Notes: generated by a model from the letters alone, not told the origin. A DNA stretch of 64,000 bases from Corynebacterium propinquum DSM 44285 (GCF_000375525.1 NZ_AQXC01000006.1:82632-146631), one strand, 5' to 3'. Positions 52,682 through 62,966 are shown, counted from the first letter of the stretch. A program made the numbers and translations.

Positions 52682-54163
52682 ATGAGTTTCGATTACGCAC
52701 CATATACTGAATTGATCAACAATCTTCCCACCAAGATTTGGTTGGGAAACGAGCAGGTCGACGGCGTCGGCGGCGCTCATTTTGACGTGGAAGACCCAGC
52801 CACCGGCAAGGTTTTAGCACAGGTTTCGAATGCGGATTCTTCGCAGTGGATGAAGGCTTTGGATCTTGCCGACGGCGTGCAGGACACGTGGGCTAAGGAT
52901 TTCACCGCCCGTCAGCGCGCGGATGTGTTGATGGATATTTACCACGCGGTACAGGATCGTGCCGACGATTTCGCCACGGTAATGACACTGGAGATGGGTA
53001 AGACTTTCGCAGAGGCGAAAGGCGAGGTCGGCTACGGCTCGGAATACCTGCGCTGGTTCGCAGAAGAAGCCGTGCGCATTGACGGCCACTATGGTGCTTC
53101 GCCATCGGGTGCTGGCACCATTCGCGTTACCCACACCCCAGTCGGTCCTTGCTTGGCTGTGACTCCGTGGAATTTCCCGTTTGCCATGGCTACCCGCAAG
53201 ATCGCCCCTGCTCTGGCAGCGGGCTGCACCATGATCGTGAAACCTGCCAAGGAAACCCCGCTGACCATGCTGTTGCTCGGTGAGGTCATCTCGGAGGTAT
53301 TCGCGAAGCACAACGTGCCTTCTGGCGTGATTTCTATTGTGCCGACGCAGAAGTCGTCCGCGATGTCTAGCGAGCTGATGGCGGATGCGCGCTTGCGCAA
53401 GGTCACCTTTACTGGTTCTACCGGCGTTGGCAAGATTTTGGTTGAGCAGTCGGCGAAGAATCTGCAGCGCACCTCGATGGAGCTGGGTGGCAACGCACCG
53501 TTTGTTGTCCACAAGGATGCAGACCTGGATAGCGTGCTGGAGTGCGCGTATGCCGCGAAGATGCGCAACGGTGGACAGGCTTGTGTTTCGGCTAACCGCT
53601 TCATTGTGCACGAGGACGTGGCTGAGGAGTTCACTCGTCGTATCACGCAGAAGCTGGCGCAGGTAAGCACCGGGCATGGCCTGAATGAGGGCGTCGGCCT
53701 GGGCCCAATGATTACTGCGGCACAGCGCGACGGTATCGCTGAGCTGGTGGCTGAAGCCCGCAAGGGTGGGGCCACCGTGCACACCGGCGGTGAAGTGCCA
53801 GCAGGCGAAGGCTATTTCTACCCAGCCACCGTGTTGTCCGATATTCCAGCTGATGCGGCTATCTTGCGTGAAGAAATTTTCGGACCAGTCGTGGCTATCA
53901 CCACGTACTCTGATCTGGACGATGCTATTGCTGCTGCGAATGACACCTCGGTGGGCTTGGCGGCTTATGGCTATAGCGAGAACGTGCACACCGCTGAGCG
54001 CCTGGCACACGAGTTAAATGCCGGCATGGTGGCTATTAACCGCGGTGGTGTTTCTGATGTTGCCGCACCGTTCGGCGGTATCAAGGAATCCGGCTTTGGC
54101 CGTGAGGGCGGTGCCGAAGGTATTAACGAGTACCTGGATACCCGCTATATCGCCACACCGTAG
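52682..54163 (+). CDS. gabD: Succinate-semialdehyde dehydrogenase (NAD(P)+)
   Basis: Oxidises succinate semialdehyde to succinate, or a similar aldehyde, with NAD(P)+. The 493-residue protein belongs to the aldehyde dehydrogenase family: cofactor region VTPWNFPFAMATRKIAPALA, FTGSTGVGKILVEQSAKN, catalytic Glu in MELGGNAPFVV (near 267) and catalytic Cys in NGGQACVSANRF (near 301). EEIFGPVVAITTY and IKESGFGREGGAEGINEYLD close the family pattern. The exact substrate is inferred from overall resemblance to GabD. Confidence 0.88.
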   Translation: MSFDYAPYTELINNLPTKIWLGNEQVDGVGGAHFDVEDPATGKVLAQVSNADSSQWMKALDLADGVQDTWAKDFTARQRADVLMDIYHAVQDRADDFATVMTLEMGKTFAEAKGEVGYGSEYLRWFAEEAVRIDGHYGASPSGAGTIRVTHTPVGPCLAVTPWNFPFAMATRKIAPALAAGCTMIVKPAKETPLTMLLLGEVISEVFAKHNVPSGVISIVPTQKSSAMSSELMADARLRKVTFTGSTGVGKILVEQSAKNLQRTSMELGGNAPFVVHKDADLDSVLECAYAAKMRNGGQACVSANRFIVHEDVAEEFTRRITQKLAQVSTGHGLNEGVGLGPMITAAQRDGIAELVAEARKGGATVHTGGEVPAGEGYFYPATVLSDIPADAAILREEIFGPVVAITTYSDLDDAIAAANDTSVGLAAYGYSENVHTAERLAHELNAGMVAINRGGVSDVAAPFGGIKESGFGREGGAEGINEYLDTRYIATP

Positions 54164-54601
54164 ATGTAGCTAATCGCGCTTAGCTTGCGCATTGGATAGC
54201 GCCCATTCCCGCCGGATATACCCGAAGCGGGGTGGGTGCTTTTCTGTGCCTATATTCCCGTGTCTATATTTCTGTGCCGTTCCTGCGTGTTTTCACGATA
54301 GACCCTAGAGGTAGACCCCCAGAGGTCTCCGCGTTGATTAGCCAAATAGTTAATCGTCATATACTGTGGTGTTCCACATCACAAAGCAAAAAATTCTGTG
54401 TGATGGCTTATAAAAACCAAACGCATTTGCTAGGGAAACTATACTAATGAAGGCTCGTGAAATTTCGGTCTTGCGAGCGATTATTTTTTGTTTTCCAAGC
54501 AATTTTGAGTCAGTCTCCAAGCACGACACCGGCGTGGAATCTCGCAGTGGTGCTAGCGGGGGTACTGCACTCTCATAGACATGTAGTGGAGGTGTCTTCT
54601 C
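54164..54601. other. Intergenic region between gabD and the YhgE/Pip gene
   Basis: These 438 bp hold the gabD terminator and then an A/T-richer stretch with a possible -10 TATACT at 54440-54445 and a TGTGG-TGTT-CCACA palindrome at 54365-54378. GGAGG at 54588-54592 serves the next gene. No credible small gene was found. Confidence 0.6.
54198..54244 (+). terminator. Probable terminator after gabD
   Basis: AGCGCCCATTCC (54198-54209) pairs with GGGGTGGGTGCT (54229-54240), with three G-U pairs, followed by TTTT. It lies 35 bp after the gabD stop. Confidence 0.65.
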
Positions 54602-56851
54602 GTGAGTACTGCTGATAACACTGCGAACAGCGCTGCGAATGGCGCTGCGAAAAGTGCAGCCTCGTCGGCTGGCACGGGTGCAGAGTCGGGTGTACACGCT
54701 GCGCAGGACAAAAGCCTGTGGCACAAATTGCTCGATTGGCGTCCGAAGTCGACGATCCCCCGCATCCTCGTGGTGCTAACACTCGTGCTGCCGCTGGCGG
54801 GTGCAGCGACGTTCATGTGGGCGATGTGGGACCCATCGAAGTACCTGCGCGATGTTTCTTTGGCTGTGGTTAATGAAGACGAAGGCGTCGAGCGCGACGG
54901 TGAATACATTAATTATGGTAATCAGGTCGTTGAAGGCTTGTTGGCAACCGATTACCTGAATTTCTCGGAAGTCGACAAAGAGCAGGGCGATAAGGGGCTC
55001 ACCCGCGGTGATTACCTATTCGTCGTCACGATTCCGAAGGATTTCTCTGATGACGCGGTCACGATCATCAGCGATAACCCGCGGCAGCCGAATATCCACT
55101 TCGCGGAAAATGACTTCTACGGCACCAACGGTGCGGTGATCACCAATAGTTTGATCCCGCAGGTGCAAAGCAACGTTGCCAATGCGATTTCCAAGAAATA
55201 CGCCGACAAGGTCATTGCCGGCCTTGATCGCATGGGCGAAGGCCTGAATCAAGCCGCCGAGGGTGCAGGCCGTTTGGATGAAGGTGCGGGCCAGCTCAAG
55301 GATGGCGGTACGCGCGCAGTCGATGGAATTTCCCGGTTGGATAAGGGTGCTTCTGACCTGCAAGATGGTGCCGGGCGTTTGCATCAGGGAACCACAGACT
55401 TGAAAGCTGGTACGACGCGCCTGCAAAACGGTGTCGGCGAACTGAGCAATGGTGCGGCCCGCCTGCAGGATGGATCCACCCAGCTAGCGAACGGTACGGA
55501 TCAGCTGCTGAATGGTACTGATCAGCTTGCCGACGGTGCTGGCCAGATCGATGCCGGCGTAAACCAATTGACCGGCATGCTGTTGCCGCTGCTGGAGCAG
55601 GTGCAGGGCGCGTTGCCGGATATGCAACCGATTATCGACTTGCTACACACCTTGGGCGCGCATGCGGAAGCTGAAAAACTGGCGGGGATTGTGAACCGGC
55701 TGGATCCTGCGAACCAGCAAAACATGGTCAACCAGCTCAACCGCTTGCGGGAAGGCACCGGCCAGCTGCATTACAACTTGGCTGATCCGAATGCCCCGTA
55801 CCGGTCTGGCGTGATTCGTCTGCAAGATGGTGCTCATCGCTTGAACGACGGCATCAACCAGCTCAACGGTGGTGTTAGCCGCTTAGCAGATGGTGCGAGC
55901 CAGTTGGATAACGGCGCGACCCGCCTGAACGCGGGTACTGGCGACCTGACTGACGGTGTGGGGCGTCTGAAGGACGGAACCACGCAGCTCAACGACGGTG
56001 GTGGCCAGCTGATGGACGGCATGACCCGCCTGAAAGACGGTACGAGTGAGTTGTCGACCAAGCTTGCCGATGGCGCTGCTAAGGCACCGAATATCACCAA
56101 GCCGGAAGATTCCGCGTCGAATATCGCGGTGCCGATCAACTTCACCGCCTCCAACGAGCACCCAGTCCAGACAGTGGCGGATGAATCCGACCCGACGGTC
56201 AAAAACATTACTGCTGGTGCGGCCATCCTGGTGATTGTCGTCTTCGGCTACCTGGCCATGGCGTTACTGTCGACGCTGCTGCCACACATCGTCGGCAAGC
56301 GTGCCAATAGCTACACCGTACTGGGGCCGGTCCTGCGCGCGCTGGGACTGATCTCTCTGGTGAACTTCGCGGTGATTGGATTCTTCGCGGGATTCTCCGT
56401 GGCACTGGGCTGGTCGCCGGATAACTGGGCTATCGCCATCGGTGTGCTGGCGCTGACCGCGATCACCGGTTCGGCTGTCTTCCAGTTCCTGCGCATCCTG
56501 TTTGGCCGCATGTACGGTGGCGTATTCTCGCTGGGGCTGTTTGCTCTGGGGCTGTTCGTTTTCGGCGGTATCTGGCCGCTGGACACCACGCCGGGGCCAC
56601 TGCGGATGCTGCATAGCTTCCACCCAATGAGTTACACCCGCGATGCGTTTATGCGCGCAACCGATGGCCTCTACGATGCCACCTTCTGGGGCGGACTCGG
56701 TGGCCTGCTGGTCTTCGCACTCTTGTCGACGGGACTGTCGCTGGTTATCTACGCCTCGCGGCGTCGTGGTGCGGCAACCGAGCTGGACGAAGAAGTCGAG
56801 TACGTCAAGAAGGCGCGCTTGGGTGAAGAGCCAGCCACCATCGCGCGCTAA
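54602..56851 (+). CDS. YhgE/Pip family membrane protein
   Basis: A 749-residue protein. A disordered, cytoplasmic Ala/Ser-rich N-terminus precedes one helix (ILVVLTLVLPLAGAATFMWA). A large extracytoplasmic part follows with YhgE features (SLAVVNEDEGVERDGEYINY) and two blocks of repeated seven-residue units of the type L-x-D-G-A-x-x, which form a long coiled stalk. Five or six C-terminal helices resemble ABC-2-type membrane domains. Phage infection protein of Lactococcus and YueB/EsaA of type VII secretion share this design. Here no phage or ESX genes are adjacent, so the role is unknown. GTG start with GGAGG 9 bases upstream. Confidence 0.85.
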   Translation: MSTADNTANSAANGAAKSAASSAGTGAESGVHAAQDKSLWHKLLDWRPKSTIPRILVVLTLVLPLAGAATFMWAMWDPSKYLRDVSLAVVNEDEGVERDGEYINYGNQVVEGLLATDYLNFSEVDKEQGDKGLTRGDYLFVVTIPKDFSDDAVTIISDNPRQPNIHFAENDFYGTNGAVITNSLIPQVQSNVANAISKKYADKVIAGLDRMGEGLNQAAEGAGRLDEGAGQLKDGGTRAVDGISRLDKGASDLQDGAGRLHQGTTDLKAGTTRLQNGVGELSNGAARLQDGSTQLANGTDQLLNGTDQLADGAGQIDAGVNQLTGMLLPLLEQVQGALPDMQPIIDLLHTLGAHAEAEKLAGIVNRLDPANQQNMVNQLNRLREGTGQLHYNLADPNAPYRSGVIRLQDGAHRLNDGINQLNGGVSRLADGASQLDNGATRLNAGTGDLTDGVGRLKDGTTQLNDGGGQLMDGMTRLKDGTSELSTKLADGAAKAPNITKPEDSASNIAVPINFTASNEHPVQTVADESDPTVKNITAGAAILVIVVFGYLAMALLSTLLPHIVGKRANSYTVLGPVLRALGLISLVNFAVIGFFAGFSVALGWSPDNWAIAIGVLALTAITGSAVFQFLRILFGRMYGGVFSLGLFALGLFVFGGIWPLDTTPGPLRMLHSFHPMSYTRDAFMRATDGLYDATFWGGLGGLLVFALLSTGLSLVIYASRRRGAATELDEEVEYVKKARLGEEPATIAR

Positions 56852-56969
56852 GGCTTACCAGTAAGGCCTGCCGCTAGGGTAAGTCGCTAGGGCCTGCTAG
56901 TTGCTACGGCCTTTACCTGTTAGGAGCCTGATAGCTGCCTGTTTGCTGTCTGTTAGTCACGTGCAACAC

Positions 56970-57010
56970 AAGCGGCGTCCGGATTACCTCCACTCCGGGC
57001 GCCGCTTTTT
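56970..57010 (+). terminator. Rho-independent terminator after the YhgE/Pip gene
   Basis: Stem AAGCGGCG / CGCCGCTT (56970-56977 with 57000-57007) plus CCGGA/TCCGG inside, then five T. Confidence 0.9.
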
Positions 57011-57036
57011 GCTGCCAAAATACGTTCCAATAGGGC

Positions 57037-57053
57037 GTTCGCTACAGGCGAAC
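57037..57053. promoter_or_regulatory. ClgR-like operator upstream of clpC
   Basis: GTTCGCTACAGGCGAAC, perfect 6-base arms GTTCGC/GCGAAC around 5 bases, matching the CGC-N5-GCG core of ClgR sites. ClgR is the known activator of clpC and clpP1P2 in corynebacteria. It is 143 bp before the clpC start. Confidence 0.75.
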
Positions 57054-57104
57054 AGGCCATTATACAGGGAGTTTGCCAGATTTTCGGGAATCGATTCGCA
57101 AAAC

Positions 57105-57133
57105 GGGAAGGGCCAGTGATAGTTGCGCGTTAT
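57105..57133 (+). promoter_or_regulatory. Candidate SigH-type promoter of clpC
   Basis: GGGAAG (57105-57110) and CGTTAT (57128-57133) with 17 bases between resemble the GGAA/GTT heat and oxidative-stress sigma-H pattern. It lies 52 bp downstream of the ClgR-like site. Confidence 0.5.
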
Positions 57134-57179
57134 GGTGGGTGGAACATAACGCAAATCGGTTAGGGAGAACTCAGAGCAC

Positions 57180-60065
57180 ATGTTTGAACGGTTTACGGAC
57201 CGAGCTCGACGCGTCATCGTCTTGGCGCAAGAAGAAGCTCGCATGCTTAACCACAATTACATCGGTACCGAGCACATCCTGCTCGGTCTGATCCACGAAG
57301 GTGAAGGGGTTGCTGCTAAGGCCCTGGAATCGATGGATATCTCCTTAGACGATGTCCGCAACGAGGTCGAAGAGATCATCGGCCAGGGTTCCCAGCCACA
57401 CAGCGGACATATCCCATTTACCCCGCGGGCCAAGAAGGTACTGGAGCTTTCGCTGCGCGAAGGCCTACAAATGGGCCACAAATACATTGGCACGGAATTT
57501 CTGCTGCTGGGTCTGATCCGCGAAGGTGAAGGCGTAGCCGCGCAGGTATTAACCAAGCTGGGCGCTGACCTGCCGCGTGTGCGTCAGCAGGTTATCCAGT
57601 TGCTGTCTGGTTACGAAGGCGGCAACCAGGATGGTTCCGGTAGCGGATCGTCGTCTGCACCTGGTGGCGGCGGACTGGCTGGTGCCGGTGCTGGCCCATC
57701 GATGGGCGGTGGATCCGGCAGCGGTGGCGGTGGCAAAGGCGACCGCTCCAACTCGCTGGTGCTCGATCAGTTCGGACGCAACCTCACCCAGGCTGCCAAA
57801 GAAGGCAAATTAGACCCCGTCGTTGGCCGTGATTCTGAGGTTGAGCGCATCATGCAGGTGCTCTCACGCCGCACGAAGAACAACCCAGTGCTGATCGGTG
57901 AGCCAGGCGTCGGTAAGACTGCCGTTGTTGAGGGCCTGGCCCTGGATATTGTTAACGGCAAGGTACCGGAAACGCTGAAGGATAAGCAGCTGTATTCGCT
58001 GGACCTGGGTTCGTTGATCGCTGGTTCTCGTTACCGTGGTGATTTCGAAGAGCGCCTGAAGAAGGTGCTGAAAGAGATCAACCAGCGTGGCGACATCATT
58101 TTGTTCATCGACGAGATCCACAATCTGGTCGGTGCTGGTGCCGCAGAAGGTGCTATCGATGCTGCGTCGCTGCTGAAGCCGAAATTGGCTCGCGGTGAGC
58201 TGCAGACCATCGGTGCTACCACGCTGGAGGAATACCGCAAGCACATCGAAAAGGACGCTGCATTGGAGCGTCGTTTCCAGCCGGTCAAGGTCGAAGAGCC
58301 TTCGCTGGAAGACACCGTGCTGATTCTGAAGGGTCTGCGTGACAAGTACGAGGCACACCACCGCGTTTCTTACACCGACGACGCTTTGGAAGCCGCCGCG
58401 AAGCTGGCACACCGTTATATTAATGACCGCTTCTTGCCAGATAAGGCCGTCGACCTGCTCGATGAGGCCGGCGCACGCATGCGCATCAAACGCCTGATTG
58501 CTCCGGATAGCCTGCGTGAGGTGGACGAGCGCATTGCGGAGGTACGCCGCAACAAGGAAGCCGCCATTGACGGCCAGGACTTCGAAAAGGCTGCACGTCT
58601 GCGCGATAGCGAGCGCAAGCTGAACGAAGAACGCGCGGAGAAAGAAAAGGCGTGGCGTGAAAACGATCTGGAAGATATCGCCGAGGTCGGCGAGGACCAG
58701 ATCGCAGACGTTCTGTCGCACTGGACTGGTATCCCTGCACTCCGCATGACCGAAGCCGAGTCCAACCGGCTGCTCAACATGGAAGAAGAGCTGCATAAGC
58801 GCATCATTGGGCAGAACGAGGCCGTTAAGGCGGTCTCCCGTGCGATCCGCCGTACCCGTGCAGGTTTGAAGGATCCAAACCGTCCATCCGGTTCCTTCAT
58901 CTTCGCCGGACCGTCCGGTGTGGGTAAAACGGAGCTGTCGAAGTCGCTGGCGAACTACCTGTTTGGTAACGACGATGACCTGATCCAGATCGACATGTCG
59001 GAGTTCCACGACCGCTTCACGGCATCCCGCCTGTTCGGTGCCCCTCCGGGATACGTCGGACACGAAGAAGGTGGCCAGCTCACCGAAAAGGTCCGCCGCA
59101 AGCCGTTCTCCGTCGTGTTGTTCGATGAGATCGAAAAGGCGCACAAGGAGATCTACAACACCTTGCTGCAGGTGCTGGAAGAAGGCCGTTTGACCGATGG
59201 CCAGGGCCGCGAGGTCGACTTCAAGAACACAGTGTTGATCTTCACCTCTAACTTGGGAACCTCGGATATTTCCAAGGCTGTTGGCTTGGGCTTTTCCTCC
59301 GAGTCGGAGCTTGATCCAAACTCTCAGTACGAGCGGATGAAGAACAAGGTGGATGAGGAGCTGAAGAAGCACTTCCGCCCAGAGTTCTTGAACCGTATTG
59401 ATGAGACCGTCGTGTTCCACCAGCTGACGCAAGACCAGATCGTGGAAATGGTCGACCTGCTCATTGGCCGCGTTGCCAAGCAGCTGCACGACCGCGACAT
59501 GGATATCGAGCTGTCCGAAAACGCGAAGAAGTTGCTGGCTCGTCGTGGTTTCGACCCTGTATTGGGTGCACGTCCATTGCGTCGTACCATCCAGCGTGAG
59601 ATCGAAGACCCAATGTCGGAGAAGATCTTGTTCGGTGAGCTTGGTGCCGGCGAGATTATCTCTGTCGATGTCGAAGATTTCGACGACAAAGACAAGAAGA
59701 AGGGCACGTTCACCTTCAGCCCACGTCCGAAGCCATTGCCGGAAGAAGAATTCGGTGAACTGGATGAAGACGACGTGCGCGAGGTAGAAAACCCAGCTGC
59801 TTCGGACGATGCCGGCGAATCCGATGATTCCGACGACAAGGGCGGCAACGGCGGTTCTGGCTCCGATGGTGATAACCCGGATGACCAGCCGGGCACCGTT
59901 GGTGACCCGAATGGTCAGCCAGACACGCTGAGCCCGGATACGCCTACCTCAGGTAACTCCGGTGCATTGCTGGAGCGCCCGGAAGATGAGCGCGGCTCGG
60001 ACGATTCGGATGATTCTGATGGCCCATCTGGACCACAGCCGCAGCCGCAGCGTGATGACAAATAA
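57180..60065 (+). CDS. clpC: ATP-dependent Clp protease ATP-binding subunit ClpC
   Basis: AAA+ unfoldase that feeds proteins to ClpP1P2. The 961-residue protein begins [20 protein letters not shown] with two Clp N repeats (to about 145), then a Gly/Ser linker. AAA domain 1 has Walker [14 protein letters not shown] (about 240), and a UVR-type segment lies in [23 protein letters not shown] domain 2 has Walker [14 protein letters not shown] (about 578) and [16 protein letters not shown]. The last 100 or so residues are an acidic Asp/Ser/Gly/Pro tail, longer than usual. AGGGAGAA precedes the ATG. Confidence 0.96.
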   Translation: MFERFTDRARRVIVLAQEEARMLNHNYIGTEHILLGLIHEGEGVAAKALESMDISLDDVRNEVEEIIGQGSQPHSGHIPFTPRAKKVLELSLREGLQMGHKYIGTEFLLLGLIREGEGVAAQVLTKLGADLPRVRQQVIQLLSGYEGGNQDGSGSGSSSAPGGGGLAGAGAGPSMGGGSGSGGGGKGDRSNSLVLDQFGRNLTQAAKEGKLDPVVGRDSEVERIMQVLSRRTKNNPVLIGEPGVGKTAVVEGLALDIVNGKVPETLKDKQLYSLDLGSLIAGSRYRGDFEERLKKVLKEINQRGDIILFIDEIHNLVGAGAAEGAIDAASLLKPKLARGELQTIGATTLEEYRKHIEKDAALERRFQPVKVEEPSLEDTVLILKGLRDKYEAHHRVSYTDDALEAAAKLAHRYINDRFLPDKAVDLLDEAGARMRIKRLIAPDSLREVDERIAEVRRNKEAAIDGQDFEKAARLRDSERKLNEERAEKEKAWRENDLEDIAEVGEDQIADVLSHWTGIPALRMTEAESNRLLNMEEELHKRIIGQNEAVKAVSRAIRRTRAGLKDPNRPSGSFIFAGPSGVGKTELSKSLANYLFGNDDDLIQIDMSEFHDRFTASRLFGAPPGYVGHEEGGQLTEKVRRKPFSVVLFDEIEKAHKEIYNTLLQVLEEGRLTDGQGREVDFKNTVLIFTSNLGTSDISKAVGLGFSSESELDPNSQYERMKNKVDEELKKHFRPEFLNRIDETVVFHQLTQDQIVEMVDLLIGRVAKQLHDRDMDIELSENAKKLLARRGFDPVLGARPLRRTIQREIEDPMSEKILFGELGAGEIISVDVEDFDDKDKKKGTFTFSPRPKPLPEEEFGELDEDDVREVENPAASDDAGESDDSDDKGGNGGSGSDGDNPDDQPGTVGDPNGQPDTLSPDTPTSGNSGALLERPEDERGSDDSDDSDGPSGPQPQPQRDDK

Positions 60066-60174
60066 AAGCAGGCACAAGGCGCATTAGCACAGCGCCGACG
60101 CAGCTGCAGCTAAAACCTGCGAGCTGCTGACGTTAATCTGCTTCGCCGCTCATATGCAGCTGTAGAAACATGAG

Positions 60175-60216
60175 AGCTGGCCTGTCTCCTCACGATGAGG
60201 GACAGGCCAGCTTTTT
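60175..60216 (+). terminator. Strong rho-independent terminator of clpC
   Basis: AGCTGGCCTGTC (60175-60186) pairs with GACAGGCCAGCT (60201-60212), then CCTCA/TGAGG inside with a single bulged T, followed by five T. Confidence 0.95.
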
Positions 60217-60321
60217 GGTATTTAGCCCGCTTTTTGTATGAACTAGGCGGCTAGTCGCCGGAATCTCCGCGACGGCGCGTCGGCACACTGTGCGCCAGCT
60301 AGCCAGACGTGGGGGTGGTTG

Positions 60322-61728
60322 TTAAAACGTTCCGCAATCGTTTCCTGGGGCCAGACCATTAAATCGATCTGTGAGGTAGCGCAGTCCCTGTGGCATATCC
60401 GTAAACAACGGCAGTGCATGGTTCACGCCTGGTTTGATGTCCGGAAGTACCGGTGGCACGAGGGTGCTTCTCAATTCCACCTGGCCACCCTGTGCGCAAT
60501 AATCGCGGGCCATTTGTGCGGCTTGCGCAAACGGAATCAGATCGTCGTTATCTGAGTTGGAAACCAACATTGGTGCAGACAGTGGCCGGGTACCAAGCTT
60601 TTGCTCGTCGACCAATTCGCCGAGCTCCGTTCGGCGGGTAATAATTTCTGCGAATGACTCACCACTGTTGGTGAGCGTGCGCGTATCGGTAAAGCCCCAG
60701 TTGATGGTGCCGTCGCCAATACAACTGATTTCGGCGTCTTTGAGAAAGCGCTTGCCTTCGTCGTTGAATTCTTCGTCTATTAAAGCCGCTAACTCTGGGT
60801 GGCGTTCCAGGTAACCGTTGAGGGTGTACCCCAGGGCGGCAACGATGGACGAGCCGTCGACGGATTCCAGAACTTGGCGCAGATCTGCTGGGGGAGCACC
60901 AGCAAAAGTTCCTACTAGGTTGAGCTCCGGGGCGTAACTGGCGTGATATTCCGCGGCGGCAGCGACGGCCCCGCCGCCCTGTGAATAACCGGCGAAACCA
61001 ACTGGGGAATCTGCGGGGGCGCCAGCAGCGTGCAATCCTGCGCGGGCCGCATCGAGCACCGCATGGGCTTCTTCTTCAGAATTGACGTAGGTGTGGTGAC
61101 CGGGTGTGCCCATGCCCATGTAGTCGGTGCTGATAATACGCATGCCAGTGGCATTGGCCAGATACTGCAGCGGCAGTTCGTAATTAGCGTTCAGGCTGAG
61201 ATAGGGCTGCCCGCTGGCATTAGGTTGCACGTTGAGTGCTGAGATGAGGTCGGGTGCATGAGATGGTGCGCACTGGTCACTGGAGCCGCGTGTGCCTGGG
61301 GCCATGACCACAGTCGGGGTGGGACCGTTGCCGTGCCATGGGGCGACCGGTTCGATGACGTAGCCGGTAACCTCTACCGGTGCTCCATTGGAGTCGACAG
61401 AAGCGTAGCGGATGCGCTGTGCTGCTCCCGGAAGCTGTGGTCCGGCGAGGTTGAGTAGATGTGGGGCAGGGGTGGCGTCTAGCAATGTGCCAGGCGCTGG
61501 GCCAGCTGGGGACGCCACCGGAGCAGTGGTGGCGGATTCGGGAGTCACTGCTTCATCGGCATGTGCTGCGGAAGCGCCAGCTGAGGTTACAAGACCAGCA
61601 GCCATGACACTGGCGGTAGCTAAGCTGAGACCTTTGCGGAGGCTACTACTAATGCCGGTGTGAGTGGGCATGGCAGGATCGGCACCAGTACTACTCTTTT
61701 GTTTAGTAAACTGTGATTTAAAATACAT
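60322..61728 (-). CDS. Secreted lipase/esterase, alpha/beta hydrolase
   Basis: A 468-residue protein of the secretory lipase (LIP) type. With the internal start MPTHTGISSSLRKG (61671) the N-terminus is a typical signal peptide: basic, then SLATASVMAAGLVTSAG, with cleavage around SAAHA-DE. GFAGYSQGGGAVAAAAEY holds the nucleophile serine, and YMGMGTPGHHTYVNSEEEAH and the VSNSDNDDLIPF Asp region fit the catalytic fold. It probably hydrolyses lipids or esters outside the cell. Neither start has a good ribosome-binding site; 61728 is the longer option. Confidence 0.88.
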   Translation of the reverse strand: MYFKSQFTKQKSSTGADPAMPTHTGISSSLRKGLSLATASVMAAGLVTSAGASAAHADEAVTPESATTAPVASPAGPAPGTLLDATPAPHLLNLAGPQLPGAAQRIRYASVDSNGAPVEVTGYVIEPVAPWHGNGPTPTVVMAPGTRGSSDQCAPSHAPDLISALNVQPNASGQPYLSLNANYELPLQYLANATGMRIISTDYMGMGTPGHHTYVNSEEEAHAVLDAARAGLHAAGAPADSPVGFAGYSQGGGAVAAAAEYHASYAPELNLVGTFAGAPPADLRQVLESVDGSSIVAALGYTLNGYLERHPELAALIDEEFNDEGKRFLKDAEISCIGDGTINWGFTDTRTLTNSGESFAEIITRRTELGELVDEQKLGTRPLSAPMLVSNSDNDDLIPFAQAAQMARDYCAQGGQVELRSTLVPPVLPDIKPGVNHALPLFTDMPQGLRYLTDRFNGLAPGNDCGTF

Positions 61729-61939
61729 GACGGCAAGCTTAGAGGGAAAGGCTCAATTAATCACCCTCTGGTTGTTTTGTCGGCACCCCTATTTTGTGGG
61801 GGAACTTTCACATTGGTGCCCTGTGATTAACAGCAGTTATCTGGAGTTTCAGTATGTCTTAGGTGAGATCCCAAACATTATCCGCGTGCCTTAGCTCGTG
61901 GAGACTTGCATATTTTGGGCGGAAGGGATTTTCGGGTTA

Positions 61940-61954
61940 TGTAGCAATGCTACA
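61940..61954. promoter_or_regulatory. Perfect palindrome in the lipase upstream region
   Basis: TGTAGCA-A-TGCTACA, 7-base arms around one base, 212 bp upstream of the lipase start and 73 bp after mutY. It could be an operator; the regulator is unknown. Another hairpin, GCCCCGG with CCGGGGC (61968-62005), follows immediately and may be the end of mutY transcription, though without a T tract. Confidence 0.4.
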
Positions 61955-62026
61955 ATCAACATTGAACGCCCCGGTGATGCTTCTGCCAAGTGCAAGCACC
62001 CGGGGCTCCGTTATTGGGGTGCAGCT

Positions 62027-62950
62027 CTAATCCGGAAGCGCGAATTCGCCGCCGCCGGTAACCTCGCGCACTAAACCGTCGGCAAGCAAAGAGCGCAGGG
62101 CCCGCTCGCGCTGCTCATCTTTCGGCCACACCAGATCAATCTCGGGCTTTGGCACTGGGGCAGAAGCTTCCCGCAGCACAGCCATGATTTTGCCGCGCAC
62201 TTGTCGGTCAGTGCCCGCGAATTTCTGCACCCGCTTTTTCTGCGCCGCCATTTCTGAATCACTCGGCGCCGGCGAACCAGCACGCACCCAGGCACACCCG
62301 GCACGAAGCGGGCACACCGAACACCGCGGTGAACGCGCAGTACACACCAACGCGCCCAGCTCCATCAAAGCCACCGAGGTTTGCGGTCCGGAGCCGTCGG
62401 TAAGCAAAGCTCCCACCTGGGCCAATTGTCTTTTCGCAGGCTGTGGCGCCAAAAACTGTCCAGACCACGCCCGCGCATACACCCGGCGCACATTGGTATC
62501 CACTACCGGGACGTTCACACCAAACGCGAAACACGCCACCGCCCGCGCCGTGTAATCACCAATGCCGGGAAGCGCTAACAACTCATCCACATCGCGCGGT
62601 ACCACATCGTTATGCTGTGCCACGATCGCTTGCGCACATTCCCACAGCCGCAACGCCCGCCGCGGATAACCCAACCGGCCCCACGCCCGCAATACATCCG
62701 CCTGACTGGCCGCGGCGAAAGCAGTGGGATCCGGCCACCGGTCCATCCATTCCAGCCATTGCGGTGCGACGCGGGCGACGGGGGTTTGCTGGCTCATGAC
62801 CTCAGAGACCAACACGCCCCAGGCTGTGGTCTCTGGTGTGCGCCAAGGCAGGTCGCGCCCATGCTCGTCGAACCAACTGCGCAGCGCTGGCAACAGGGCG
62901 GTGGCGTCGGCAAGCGGGGTAGCAGGGGTGAGCTCTGAATGATTCGTCAT
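62027..62950 (-). CDS. mutY: A/G-specific adenine glycosylase
   Basis: Removes adenine opposite 8-oxoguanine in repair. The 307-residue protein has the helix-hairpin-helix VDELLALPGIGDYTARAVAC with the catalytic Asp in the following NVPVVDTNVRRVYARAW, and a 4Fe-4S ligand set Cys-x6-Cys-x2-Cys-x5-Cys in CTARSPRCSVCPLRAGC. The C-terminal NUDIX-like domain is short, as in other actinobacterial forms. Two exact copies of the dispersed 11-mer encode PLADAT and LLADGL. Confidence 0.94.
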   Translation of the reverse strand: MTNHSELTPATPLADATALLPALRSWFDEHGRDLPWRTPETTAWGVLVSEVMSQQTPVARVAPQWLEWMDRWPDPTAFAAASQADVLRAWGRLGYPRRALRLWECAQAIVAQHNDVVPRDVDELLALPGIGDYTARAVACFAFGVNVPVVDTNVRRVYARAWSGQFLAPQPAKRQLAQVGALLTDGSGPQTSVALMELGALVCTARSPRCSVCPLRAGCAWVRAGSPAPSDSEMAAQKKRVQKFAGTDRQVRGKIMAVLREASAPVPKPEIDLVWPKDEQRERALRSLLADGLVREVTGGGEFALPD

Positions 62951-62966
62951 CGCGCATAGTTTAGGA

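Larger units (their letters stand above)
56852..57179. other. Intergenic region upstream of clpC
   Basis: The 328 bp contain, in order, a terminator (56970-57010), a ClgR-like operator (57037-57053), a SigH-like promoter (57105-57133) and the clpC leader. No small gene is seen. Confidence 0.75.

Noticed and set aside
57864..59489. 541-codon minus-strand frame opposite clpC
   Set aside because: Shadow of the highly biased clpC coding frame.
60230..60300. Terminator of the lipase gene from the GCACACTGTGC palindrome
   Set aside because: Short stems with no T tract on the minus strand.
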